From Tetramitus jugosus (Eukaryota > Heterolobosea > Eutetramitea > Acrasida > Vahlkampfiidae), in assembly GCA_937625935.1 (NCBI GenBank), contig OW569376.1, positions 1 through 64,000 of the forward strand: DNA of 64,000 nucleotides, written 5' to 3'. A model generated the notes under the pieces. That model did no database searches and had not been told where the DNA came from. It worked only from the letters and a program-made list of their open reading frames with translations. Numbering within the stretch: position 1 is the first letter of the stretch; each line of letters starts with the position of its first letter. This document shows, piece by piece, positions 29,573 to 38,637 of the stretch. The translations under genes were made by a program, and so were the position numbers.

Positions 29573-29962
29573 TCATTTCTTGTTTAAGGGATATTTCCTT
29601 GGCTTGTCAGACATCAAATATCTGATTTTGTCATTGCCCTTGATTGGATAGTCAGGTGCTCTAATGTCACTCAACAAACCATAGAGACGATAAGCTTTGT
29701 CTCCCATGCACTCTGGAGTGAGGGCCATACATCGGATCTGGGTTGGGAATTTGATCATGACTTCACTCAAAGCATTGTGCTTTGCCATGAACAAGTCATA
29801 AGCTTCTCGACCCATGCAACCTGGGGTAATGGCCTTACATCTGAAGGTGAGCTTTGGAGGCATATCACTCATGACTGCATTGATCATGCGACGTGGAGGC
29901 AGTCTAGCATAGGAGAAAGCAACAAGGAGCAACAGAACAGCAAGAACCAAAGTAAATCTCAT
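29573..29962 (-). CDS. Small secreted protein with two Cys repeats
   Basis: This gene encodes 129 residues from the ATG at 29962. The frame is open 24 codons upstream, but the chosen ATG directly precedes a classical signal peptide (hydrophobic core at about residues 5-16, likely cleavage after FSYA). The mature part has two copies of a motif: FRCKAITPGCMGREAYDLF and, about 40 residues later, IRCMALTPECMGDKAYRLY. Each has C-x6-C, TPxCMG and a conserved AY. The four cysteines could form two disulfides, one per repeat. I do not know this family. It should be secreted or lumenal, and its function is unknown. Confidence 0.65.
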   Translation of the reverse strand: MRFTLVLAVLLLLVAFSYARLPPRRMINAVMSDMPPKLTFRCKAITPGCMGREAYDLFMAKHNALSEVMIKFPTQIRCMALTPECMGDKAYRLYGLLSDIRAPDYPIKGNDKIRYLMSDKPRKYPLNKK

Positions 29963-30207
29963 TGTTTGGAGAAGATGGAGGTATGATATGTTTTTGTGGG
30001 ATGATGATGAGCAGCAGAAGCAGCGATATTGCACAAACCCTTATTATAAACAGCAAGATGTCACTTTGTAAAGCAACCAATCACTTTAGCATACCGTTTT
30101 CGAATGTTCACGCTCTTCTCCGATGATGGTTTGTCCGCTTTATTTTCTCCGAACAGGAGAATTCCGCTATTCCACATTCTCAACCAAAACAAAACAAAAA
30201 CACCAAC

Positions 30208-31710
30208 ATGTACACTCATTCCAATGAAGATGAAGCTTCGACACCCATTGTGACATACCACCACAGTAAATACACCACCATCAACGACCACCACCACCAC
30301 CACCTATTATCAGACAATGAAGAAGGAAGCTTTCGTTTTTTTGTTCCCTCTGGAGATGAAAATGACAACAACGGCAATAACAGCAAGAGTCGTTTGACGC
30401 GTAATTGTTGTTGTTGTTGTCCATGTTCATCCACCAATCAGTGGTGCTATCACTTGATGATTACATTGGTCATTGGATCCGTGTTGATTCTGTTTACAAC
30501 GATTGTCGCCTATGCCAGTGTGCATTTTTTGCATGCCAATTTACAGTGCTCTCACGTAGAGTTGGCCAATTCGGATTCCGAAACGATTCATTTTGCACAA
30601 TTTGCGTCCCGAGTCAAAAAATTAACGATACAGTCGAATGGTATTACGAAAACGTTTATGAAACGGTCGTCTTCAACAAATTCTTTATCCAAGAGAAATG
30701 GTAATAATAATAATATGAATGTTAAATCTATTGATGATGACGAAGATGATGATGAGCGCTTGTTGATTACTGTGAGCAGATATTCTCAGTCGAGTGATGG
30801 ATACAAACGGTTGAACACGTCGTTGATATTTAATGAAGAAACGGGACACTTGATTCTTGATTCACACGTGCCCAATGATTTATTGAAGAATGATTGTGTG
30901 TATGTGGAGAGAACAGTGTCGATACCAATGAATTTTCTATCGTCGTCATCGTCTTCGAATAATAATAATGGCGATGGCAGTGGTCCAAGGTTGGACATTG
31001 AGTTCCCTCCTGGGATTGGCGATGTAGAGTTTGTGAGATTGGAGGATGACGATGACAACAAGAAGAAGAAGGAGAGTGATGGAGCAGAGGATGATGACTA
31101 TACATTTTCGTTCAAGTCACTCACAATTGAACGACACAGTGGAGACATTATTATGGACTCTGTATATTGCTCTGATATTGTCAATGTATCGACTCATCAT
31201 GGCGATATTCACATGTACTCTGTTGCGGCACAAAAGAGAGGAATTGTGATGAATGTTGTTAGTATAGGAGATGTGCTGTATGAGGATTTGTTTGCACCAG
31301 TTGTGAATGCCTCTGTTCAAACAGGTGATATTAAGGGACAATTTATCTATGGGCTGCCCACTCTTCAGCAAGTGAACTTTTTGACGTCTACTGGCTCTCA
31401 ATCGCACTCGCGAATCGTCAACGTGAACTCAACACAGTCGTACGTCACGAACAATGGAAATATTAAAATGGTGATGAAGCCGTACGAGTTTGAAGGCAAC
31501 TTTGATATCACCTCGGGCAAGAGAGGATCCGTGGTAGTCAACCATTTCAACAAGGATCAGATCACCTACACGGTGAATAGCAAGAGTAGCAAGCAAGGAA
31601 CCATTCAATTCGGAACGAGTGCTCACCAACAGAACACCTCTCCAAAATTCTCATCATTGCAAATCGCTGTTCTCAAGACAGGAAATGTGAACGTCATGCT
31701 CGATGTGTAA
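30208..31710 (+). CDS. Single-pass membrane protein with adhesin-like beta domain (DUF4097-like)
   Basis: This gene encodes 500 residues from ATG 30208. The N-terminal 66 residues are hydrophilic with a His run. Five consecutive cysteines (67-71) followed by PC suggest palmitoylation next to a transmembrane helix at about 81-104. The outer part has low-complexity inserts (Asn, Ser, Asp/Glu/Lys). It then forms short repeating beta units such as FKSLTIERHSGDIIMDSV, VNVSTHHGDIHMYSV, VVSIGDVLYEDL and VQTGDIKGQF. That GDI-centred pattern is typical of DUF4097/DUF4098-type putative adhesin domains, which build a right-handed beta solenoid. It is probably a type II surface or endomembrane protein. 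Ligand and role are unknown. Confidence 0.6.
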   Translation: MYTHSNEDEASTPIVTYHHSKYTTINDHHHHHLLSDNEEGSFRFFVPSGDENDNNGNNSKSRLTRNCCCCCPCSSTNQWCYHLMITLVIGSVLILFTTIVAYASVHFLHANLQCSHVELANSDSETIHFAQFASRVKKLTIQSNGITKTFMKRSSSTNSLSKRNGNNNNMNVKSIDDDEDDDERLLITVSRYSQSSDGYKRLNTSLIFNEETGHLILDSHVPNDLLKNDCVYVERTVSIPMNFLSSSSSSNNNNGDGSGPRLDIEFPPGIGDVEFVRLEDDDDNKKKKESDGAEDDDYTFSFKSLTIERHSGDIIMDSVYCSDIVNVSTHHGDIHMYSVAAQKRGIVMNVVSIGDVLYEDLFAPVVNASVQTGDIKGQFIYGLPTLQQVNFLTSTGSQSHSRIVNVNSTQSYVTNNGNIKMVMKPYEFEGNFDITSGKRGSVVVNHFNKDQITYTVNSKSSKQGTIQFGTSAHQQNTSPKFSSLQIAVLKTGNVNVMLDV

Positions 31711-31927
31711 ATCGCTCGTTGAGACATTCTGTGTTTTGCGCACTTACGTCCATAACAGGAAATTGTAACGCCTTTTGTGGCCAACCGGTCCGCTTTACAA
31801 TAACGTTCGCAATTTTCAGAGCCAAAAATTTTCAGTTGTGAAAACAAGATCTTTTTTCAAATTATTATCAGTTATCCAACTACTAAAGTACATATAGTTA
31901 ACGTGAAAAACACGACAAAGGGGTATC

Positions 31928-34900
31928 ATGAGCTCAGGAGATAAATCAAAGAGGTCTTCTCTCACTACGCCTAGCAAGCAGCAGGACAAAGACTTTGCCA
32001 GCATGCTGAGCCCTGCTAACTCCAAGATGTACAGACTTTTGTCAGACAATTTTGCCACTCCCAACACTGTGGATTCAAGACAAGATGTTTCCTCCTCTTA
32101 TGAAGTCAAGGACTTTCAAAAGATTTTAGACACAAGCATCGAACCACTGAACGAAGAAGACTCCATGAAAATGCTCAAACAGCAGCTTGCACATGTACAA
32201 CAGATCAAGTTTGATAATCAGAGAAAACAACAAATGATCACTGAGCTTCATCATCAATTGGATGATCTCTTAAAGTACAAGGATGAAGCATTTCACTTTA
32301 AGAATGAGGTGGAAATCCTTCGAGAGAGACTGAAGATGAAGGAAGAAGAAATGAGAAGGATCAATGAGGAAGCTTCTGATAATGCTTTGGAGTATCAAAG
32401 AATTGAAAAGGAATTGCGCACTGAAATAGCTAAGCTAAACAGGCAATCCTTGGAGGACTCTGAGAAGAAAGAATCAAGAATAAGAGAGTTGAAAGAAAAA
32501 CTTGCCTCCGCTATTGCCAGTGCAGATGCTTCAGAAAAGGATAGGATCGAAGTGGAGAGACAACTGAGCAGCTTAACTGCCTCATTGAAGGAGCAACAGA
32601 CATTGTTGGAGCACAAATCAAACCAACAGAGAGAATTAACTAGGAAACTTCAAGAGCAAGTTGCCATCTTGACAGAAGCTAGGAATGAATTAAGCGCAAA
32701 GGTTGTTCAACTCGAAGCAGCAACTCGTAGTTTCAGCACAGAATCCGGTCAAAAGGATGCTGAGATTGATCGATTGAAGAAAGAGAATGACAAGCTCGAA
32801 GAATTGAAGAGATCCCATATTACTTCTATTCAAAATCTTGAAGGTACTCTTCTTTCTCTAAAAGAAAAGGTTTTGGAGTTGAATATTGAAGGAAATATCG
32901 TTGATGATTTGAGGAGGGAGCTCTCCATCATTCCTGAATTGAAAGATGAACTCACTAGAGTTGTGAATGCTCTTTCAATCACACAGGATGCCCTCGAAAA
33001 AGAACGCGTCGATCACAGAAACACAATTGAAGATAGAGATCGCTTCCAAGATCTGAATTCACATCTCGAAAGCCATAGCGAGAATTTAAGATCAGAAGTC
33101 AGTAAACTGAAAGAGGAGAACGAAGCTCTACAAGGCGTGGAACAAGAAGTTTTGTTTGTGAATAAGGAACTCGAGCACTCGAAGAAATTGAATTCTGATC
33201 TCGAACAAAAGTTAGCTAAGATGACAAAGCAGAAGGAGGAAAGAGAAGATCGTGTCAAGGTTTCAAGCCTCCGCATTGCCAACGAGCTAGGAAATTTCCA
33301 AACATGGATTGAATCTGCTCTTGCGGGTGAACTTGAGAATGTAGATGCTGATGAAGGAAATGATCTTCTAGAACAGGAGCTTGTAGGACTCGATGGAATG
33401 AAGTCTGTCATTATGGGTACTAAATCCAGAGTTGTTGATGCTATTTATGAAATTGTTCATTTGAGAGACAACTATAAGACTTTGACAAACGAATTAGATA
33501 GTAAGAATACTCTCTTCTCTAATCTGGATGTTGAAAAATCAGAACTCCAGAAAGAATTGCTCAGTCTACGTAAGCTAGCATCTGAGCAAGAGAAAGCCCT
33601 CCGTACACTTGACGAGCAAAAGGCGAATATGGAGAGAAATATTACAGAGCTTGAGGATATTGTGGAGGATCAACAGGAAGAGGAGAGAAGTAGATCTCGA
33701 TTTGTGCTCTCACTACTGAGACAACTAAAGAGTACAGTGACTGATAGAAATTATGATGGATCACCTGTCAAGGGTGGAAAGTCCTCCTCGATTGAAATGG
33801 AGAATATCACTTGGGAAACTGTTCAGGCGCAGTTTTCTGAACAAATATCAAAGCATATCATCGAACGTGATGCATTGAAGAAGGAGAGAATCAATCTTGA
33901 GGCACAAGTCGCCGAGCTCGAAGATAGCTACATGAGACAAACGAATGCACTCAGAGAGGCTCAAGAGCAATACGAAGAGGACAGAAAAGAAAATGACCTA
34001 CTTAAGCAGAAGGAAATTGATGAGATGCGACGAAAATATGAGGATGAGCTGGACTCCTTGTTAGCAGAGTACAAACTAAAGATTAAGGACTTTGTGGACA
34101 AAGATTCAGAGCAACAGGCCTTCATCAATGAATTGAATATTAAGTACAAGAAGGCTTCGTTGACGGTTGATGTGTTGAAGAGTGATATTGAGAGCCTTCA
34201 TATTGAGAAGGAGAAACTCCAAGGTTGCTTGAGATTGATGGCAAGAGGAGTTAGACCAATGAAGAATAAGATATCTGACTTGAAGGATCATAAGAAGATT
34301 TTAGCTTTGCAAGTGCGATACTTGGAAAGACTTCAAAAGAATATCCACGACTCAGTAAAGCAACTCTCTGGCGAATTCCAGTTGGAGGACGAGTTTGGAG
34401 TGGCAGATGTTGTTTCCAAGCCAAAGGCCTCTTTCCGCTCTGCTGCAATTGCTGTAATTGCATTTATTAAGTTGAATAAGCTGAGAAACAAGGAGAAGAA
34501 GATTCAAGTGTACAACGTTGGTGACGACAAGGTTCAATTGTTACCTGAGGAAGAAATACCTCATATCGACACGACTAAACTTCCATTTGGTGCTGATATT
34601 GACAAATCAAACGTGCAGTCATTCCTCCAACTATGTTCTTACTTGGACCCAAAGGTTGACGAGAAGCGAGCAAGTAAGGATATGTGGTTGATTATGGCTC
34701 TCCAAGATGGACTTGACGGTCTTCTCTCGAAGAGATTGAACTCTAGCTTGAACACTTCAATGCAAACACCAAGCAAGCGAAAGGTATCTTTCATTGAGAA
34801 CTCTATTGCTCATCAGAGTCCTGCTAAGAGAACCATTGAGAGAGTCCAAAAAACAACTGTTGGAGTTACCAAGATCTTGAGGGACCTTGCCAAGGAAAGA

Positions 34901-35881
34901 AACTCTTTGCAGAAGGAATTGTACGAGTTTAATGAGAGAATGTCTCGCTTGCAAAAGACTGTGACTGAAGCTGAGGAAAATGCCAGAAAGAAACAAGAGT
35001 TGGTATCATTCATGGAAACGAGAATCGAAGAATTACAAAGCGAAAATATGGAACTCATCCAACCTGAAAAGTACAACTTGCTGCAGAGGGAGATTGAAAA
35101 ATTGAGAGACAACTATGCTCACATTCAGTACGAAAAGGAACAATTCAAACAAGAGTTTGAAAATCAAATGACAGCCTTGGACAATTACCGAAAGGATGTT
35201 CAAGAGTTACAAGATAAACTGCGTGAACGAACATCTCGCCTGGAGGTTGCCCAAAAGGAGTTGCAATCAAAGAGAGTTGAAACTGAAAGTTTACAATCAA
35301 TTATCAACAAGCACACTGAAATGTTGCGCGACCTGGAGACAGAGAAGAACAAGTACGAGACTCTTGTGACTGACTTGAGAGAGAAGTTGTACAAGCGTCA
35401 AGCAGATAATGCTGTATCTGCAAGATTTGCTGAACTTTCAAGCACTCCAGTCTCTCCAGCGCGACCTGAAGGATCTGTTCCTTCATCCAGCAGTCTTTCT
35501 CCTTCGTTCTCTAATTTGAGAAAGCGTGTGGAACGTGATCTCAATGAGAGCCAAATTATGATGAAGCAATTGACCGAGTCCACTGCAAAGACGAACAGAG
35601 AAGTGTACGAGCTGGATAGAGAACTAAAGCACGCCAGAAAGCACTTGGCAGAGTTGCAACAGAATTTGAGTGGCGGATTCAGTCCTAACGGTATCTCTCC
35701 ATCGAGTCCAATCACTCACCTCTCAGCCGAGAAGAAACAGAATCCAGCAAGCGCTGTCAAGAGAAGAGACTACTCTCTCGATGACAGTACACAGGACTTG
35801 GATGTACAAGATGACTTGTTCTCTCTGACACGCCCACCAAGCAGAAGAAGCAAAAGACCCAACAGCAGTCATGAACTGTAA
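31928..35881 (+). CDS. Long coiled-coil protein with an internal PACT-like segment
   Basis: This gene encodes 1317 residues from ATG 31928. Most of the protein (about 75-780 and 990-1180) is continuous heptad coiled coil rich in Glu, Lys, Leu and Arg. A distinct segment at about 788-860 reads HKKILALQVRYLERLQ, then SFRSAAIAVIAFIKLNKL. This resembles the PACT domain of pericentrin/AKAP450 (YQKRYLLLL..., then RFRxAVxxVIAIxRxxFL), which targets proteins to centrosomes and basal bodies. The C-terminus holds several SP/TP sites and ends in a basic tail. A role as a basal-body or microtubule-organising-centre scaffold is inferred from that similarity. A golgin or other scaffold remains possible. 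It converges with the epimerase gene, 39 bases between stops. Confidence 0.7.
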   Translation: MSSGDKSKRSSLTTPSKQQDKDFASMLSPANSKMYRLLSDNFATPNTVDSRQDVSSSYEVKDFQKILDTSIEPLNEEDSMKMLKQQLAHVQQIKFDNQRKQQMITELHHQLDDLLKYKDEAFHFKNEVEILRERLKMKEEEMRRINEEASDNALEYQRIEKELRTEIAKLNRQSLEDSEKKESRIRELKEKLASAIASADASEKDRIEVERQLSSLTASLKEQQTLLEHKSNQQRELTRKLQEQVAILTEARNELSAKVVQLEAATRSFSTESGQKDAEIDRLKKENDKLEELKRSHITSIQNLEGTLLSLKEKVLELNIEGNIVDDLRRELSIIPELKDELTRVVNALSITQDALEKERVDHRNTIEDRDRFQDLNSHLESHSENLRSEVSKLKEENEALQGVEQEVLFVNKELEHSKKLNSDLEQKLAKMTKQKEEREDRVKVSSLRIANELGNFQTWIESALAGELENVDADEGNDLLEQELVGLDGMKSVIMGTKSRVVDAIYEIVHLRDNYKTLTNELDSKNTLFSNLDVEKSELQKELLSLRKLASEQEKALRTLDEQKANMERNITELEDIVEDQQEEERSRSRFVLSLLRQLKSTVTDRNYDGSPVKGGKSSSIEMENITWETVQAQFSEQISKHIIERDALKKERINLEAQVAELEDSYMRQTNALREAQEQYEEDRKENDLLKQKEIDEMRRKYEDELDSLLAEYKLKIKDFVDKDSEQQAFINELNIKYKKASLTVDVLKSDIESLHIEKEKLQGCLRLMARGVRPMKNKISDLKDHKKILALQVRYLERLQKNIHDSVKQLSGEFQLEDEFGVADVVSKPKASFRSAAIAVIAFIKLNKLRNKEKKIQVYNVGDDKVQLLPEEEIPHIDTTKLPFGADIDKSNVQSFLQLCSYLDPKVDEKRASKDMWLIMALQDGLDGLLSKRLNSSLNTSMQTPSKRKVSFIENSIAHQSPAKRTIERVQKTTVGVTKILRDLAKERNSLQKELYEFNERMSRLQKTVTEAEENARKKQELVSFMETRIEELQSENMELIQPEKYNLLQREIEKLRDNYAHIQYEKEQFKQEFENQMTALDNYRKDVQELQDKLRERTSRLEVAQKELQSKRVETESLQSIINKHTEMLRDLETEKNKYETLVTDLREKLYKRQADNAVSARFAELSSTPVSPARPEGSVPSSSSLSPSFSNLRKRVERDLNESQIMMKQLTESTAKTNREVYELDRELKHARKHLAELQQNLSGGFSPNGISPSSPITHLSAEKKQNPASAVKRRDYSLDDSTQDLDVQDDLFSLTRPPSRRSKRPNSSHEL

Positions 35882-35920
35882 CTTTTGGAGTGTATATCAT
35901 AAAAGTCTGTACAAAATACT

Positions 35921-37003
35921 TTATTTTTGTTCCTTGTATCCATGAGGATTGCTCTTGTGCCAATTCCATGCAGTAGCAACAATCTTTTCAATATCATCAT
36001 ACTGTCTTACCCAGTTGAGTTCTCTCTCGGCCACATCTGAGGATGCGACGAGACATGCAGGATCTCCTTCTCTTCTCGGAGCTTCTTCAACAGGTATGGC
36101 GTGCCCAGTCACTCTTTTACATGCCTCAATCACTTGCTTCACCGAGTATCCCTTGCCCGATCCTAGATTGCACTTTAGTGACTGATGAGTGTCCAAGTAG
36201 CGCAATGCACTAATGTGTGCGGATGCAAGATCGTTGACATGGACATAATCTCTGACACATGTTCCATCCTCTGTGGGCCAATCAGCTCCAAACATCTTGA
36301 TGGATGATCTCTGACCCAGTGCCACTTGAAGAATCACTGGAATGAGATGAGTCTCTGGTTCATGAGCCTCACCAATCAATCCACTGTCATCTGCACCACA
36401 TGCATTAAAATAGCGCAAACAGACATACTTGAATTGAGGATTGGCACCAGTGAGCCAATGCAACATCTTCTCCACAGCCAACTTTGTTTCACCATATGGA
36501 TTGACAGGGTCACGAGGGGCATCCGATGAAACTGGACTGTCCTCTGATTTGACATCACCAAACACGGCTGCCGTAGAGGAGAAAATGAGCTTGTGGCAAT
36601 GATACTTTTGCATGACTTGGAGAAGCTTTAGAGTCGCACAAAAATTGTTATCATAGTAGCTCAGAGGATCAGTTACACTCTCAGCTACTGAAATCAGTGC
36701 ACAAAAGTGCATGACTGCTTCAATGACATTGTCATTGTTGCTGCTTTGATACTTTTCAAAGACCAATGAGAGCTTTTCAGTGTCGCTGAGCTCACCTTGC
36801 TCGACGAACAATCGCTGCGCAAACTCACCATTGTTCATGCGCTGGATGCGATCTACGGCGGAGCGGAAACCTGTGATAAAATTATCATAGACAACCACGG
36901 AGTAATTGGTGGTGCGGAGGAGGCGGAGAACAGTGTGACTGCCAATGTAGCCAGCACCGCCACACACGAGAATGTACTTGTTGATGATGGGAGAAGATGT
37001 CAT
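35921..37003 (-). CDS. UDP-glucose 4-epimerase
   Basis: This gene encodes 360 residues from the ATG at 37003. It is an extended SDR enzyme: the NAD-binding motif GGAGYIGSH near the N-terminus, VVYDNF, catalytic Ser in FSSTAAVFGD, and the catalytic Tyr-Lys pair in NPYGETK. LRYFNACGAD and DGTCVRDYVHVNDLA follow, all matching GalE. It interconverts UDP-glucose and UDP-galactose in the cytosol. Length matches the family (about 340-350). It supplies UDP-galactose for glycan synthesis, which is consistent with the glycosyltransferases at 6-12 kb. Confidence 0.95.
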   Translation of the reverse strand: MTSSPIINKYILVCGGAGYIGSHTVLRLLRTTNYSVVVYDNFITGFRSAVDRIQRMNNGEFAQRLFVEQGELSDTEKLSLVFEKYQSSNNDNVIEAVMHFCALISVAESVTDPLSYYDNNFCATLKLLQVMQKYHCHKLIFSSTAAVFGDVKSEDSPVSSDAPRDPVNPYGETKLAVEKMLHWLTGANPQFKYVCLRYFNACGADDSGLIGEAHEPETHLIPVILQVALGQRSSIKMFGADWPTEDGTCVRDYVHVNDLASAHISALRYLDTHQSLKCNLGSGKGYSVKQVIEACKRVTGHAIPVEEAPRREGDPACLVASSDVAERELNWVRQYDDIEKIVATAWNWHKSNPHGYKEQK

Positions 37004-37238
37004 GATGACGATTTTGTTGGTTTGTTTGTGGTTTGTGATGATCGAACTTTGCTTTTTCTTCCAATCCAGATTCTGTTCGTTGCTTGTGTGGGTCCTTCTT
37101 CACCATTCCATCGTTTTTTTGGACCACCGACTCTTCCAACCAGGAACAGAATTAACTCCTCATGCAACGGGTCTTGGCGCTCTTTTTTTGTCATCTACGT
37201 TTTTCCTGCTTGTACTTTGATGACTTGAGTTGATAAAA

Positions 37239-38468
37239 ATGTTGGGTTCAGCGACAGATAGCAATGGCCCAATGAATGCTCTCGAGGCTCAGAGAGAAAT
37301 TGAGAACTTGAAATGCCTTGACCTTGAGGATGTGGGCTCTCCCAGGTGGATGAAACAGAGAGAAACGATTGAAAGACTCAATGTTCAAGCTCACCACAAT
37401 GCAATGAGCAACCAAGATGAATTTATTGTTGAATCATTCATATCCTTTGGTATGATACCTACTCTGGTGCATGAGTTGATTGTGATTGAAACATGGAAAC
37501 TCAAGGTGGCTCCTCTGTTGGAAGATGAACTGTTGAAGAACCAGAGGCAATCCATGAAACCTTACTTTCTCCACTATCACGAAGCTACGATTGTGAATCT
37601 TCTAGAGTGCATGTTTTATCACAAGGATGCCGTCTTGGGATGTGACAACATGATGATTGAACTCGTTGATTATTGTCAGCGAAAAGTCAACTATTTGCTC
37701 TTGACCCACACACCTGAGATGCAAGTGAAATCATCCAAGGAAGTGGGCACAATGAGCGAAAGGGAAATATTTGATGAGCAGAGAAGAGACATGCAGTACA
37801 ACATCTGCATGTGCACTCTTACTGTATTGAGATACATTACGGACCATGCTGCCGCTCTTGCTCCATCGATTCTGAACAGGATATTGGATACTCTGGACTT
37901 TACCGTAGCTCTCATCTACTTGATTGAGAAGGCTCCATGGAAGAAGAGAGCCAAGGGGAAAACTTTCAAGTACCTGAGCGGTCGATGGGTCGAAGTAAAC
38001 AGCGCAGATACCCTCAAGTTGACTCAACACGAGGCTCAAGTATGGTTAGCTGTGAACAATCTGGTGGTTGACCCCGAGTGCAGGAGAAAGTATGAATACA
38101 ACAGTTTCAGAAAGGACACCATGTTGAAATTGAAAAGGTACATGAATGAAGTGTTGATTGACCAGATTCATGTGCTGACCGACTTGCAAAGAGCGGTGGA
38201 AGAACTTCAAATTATGAACCCTCCAGAAGCAGCCAATGTGTCCATGCTCCTCATCGAACAAGTACCAGAGCTCAGAGAATCACTGATGAGAAAAGATTTC
38301 GAAGAGATTGCACAATCACAAGCAGTCACCCTGTTTGATGAAGACGAGAACGAAAAGAGGGAAGAAATGATCAGAATGGCCAAGCTATTCTCAGAGATGG
38401 TTGACTTGTCGGGACACTCTGACCCCACAACCAACGAACAGGAAGAGTTTCAGTTTGTCAAAATCTGA
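37239..38468 (+). CDS. ZMYND10: ZMYND10 homologue (dynein arm preassembly factor) without MYND finger
   Basis: This gene encodes 409 residues from ATG 37239; the frame begins three codons earlier with TTG, which is disregarded. The body matches ZMYND10: ERLNVQAHHNAMSNQDEFIV, IPTLVHELIVIETWKLKVAP, HYHEATIVNLLECMFYHKD, LVDYCQRKVNYLL, and the later PWKKRAKGKTFKYLSGRW and EAQVWLAVNNLV. In animals ZMYND10 works with LRRC6 and chaperones to assemble axonemal dynein arms in the cytoplasm. Animal ZMYND10 ends in a Cys/His MYND finger of about 40 residues. Here the C-terminus is acidic (FDEDENEKREE) and contains no such cluster. No frame in the short gap before the next gene (38469-38637) supplies one. 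It supports a motile-cilium stage. Confidence 0.88.
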   Translation: MLGSATDSNGPMNALEAQREIENLKCLDLEDVGSPRWMKQRETIERLNVQAHHNAMSNQDEFIVESFISFGMIPTLVHELIVIETWKLKVAPLLEDELLKNQRQSMKPYFLHYHEATIVNLLECMFYHKDAVLGCDNMMIELVDYCQRKVNYLLLTHTPEMQVKSSKEVGTMSEREIFDEQRRDMQYNICMCTLTVLRYITDHAAALAPSILNRILDTLDFTVALIYLIEKAPWKKRAKGKTFKYLSGRWVEVNSADTLKLTQHEAQVWLAVNNLVVDPECRRKYEYNSFRKDTMLKLKRYMNEVLIDQIHVLTDLQRAVEELQIMNPPEAANVSMLLIEQVPELRESLMRKDFEEIAQSQAVTLFDEDENEKREEMIRMAKLFSEMVDLSGHSDPTTNEQEEFQFVKI

Positions 38469-38637
38469 GTTCGCGAAAACACTGGAACAAAAAAATTCTG
38501 CGACTCCGTCCATAAAAAACTAGCCGTTATCCAAAATTGCTTTGCACTTTTTGGCTTTGGAAATGAATCATCTCAACAACAAACAGATTCAGAACATCCA
38601 CACGTACTTGTACATCCAAACAACCTTTTCACTTACA

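Noticed and set aside
33013-35715. Several minus-strand frames of 60-130 codons inside the long coiled-coil gene.
   Set aside because: They are Ser/Leu-rich complements of a Glu/Lys-rich coding region, a known shadow effect.
38542-38637. Extension of Eco1 upstream to 38542.
   Set aside because: 38542 is TTG; the extension is not conserved-looking and the PIP box already lies close to the ATG at 38638. The ATG at 38563 cannot be fully excluded.
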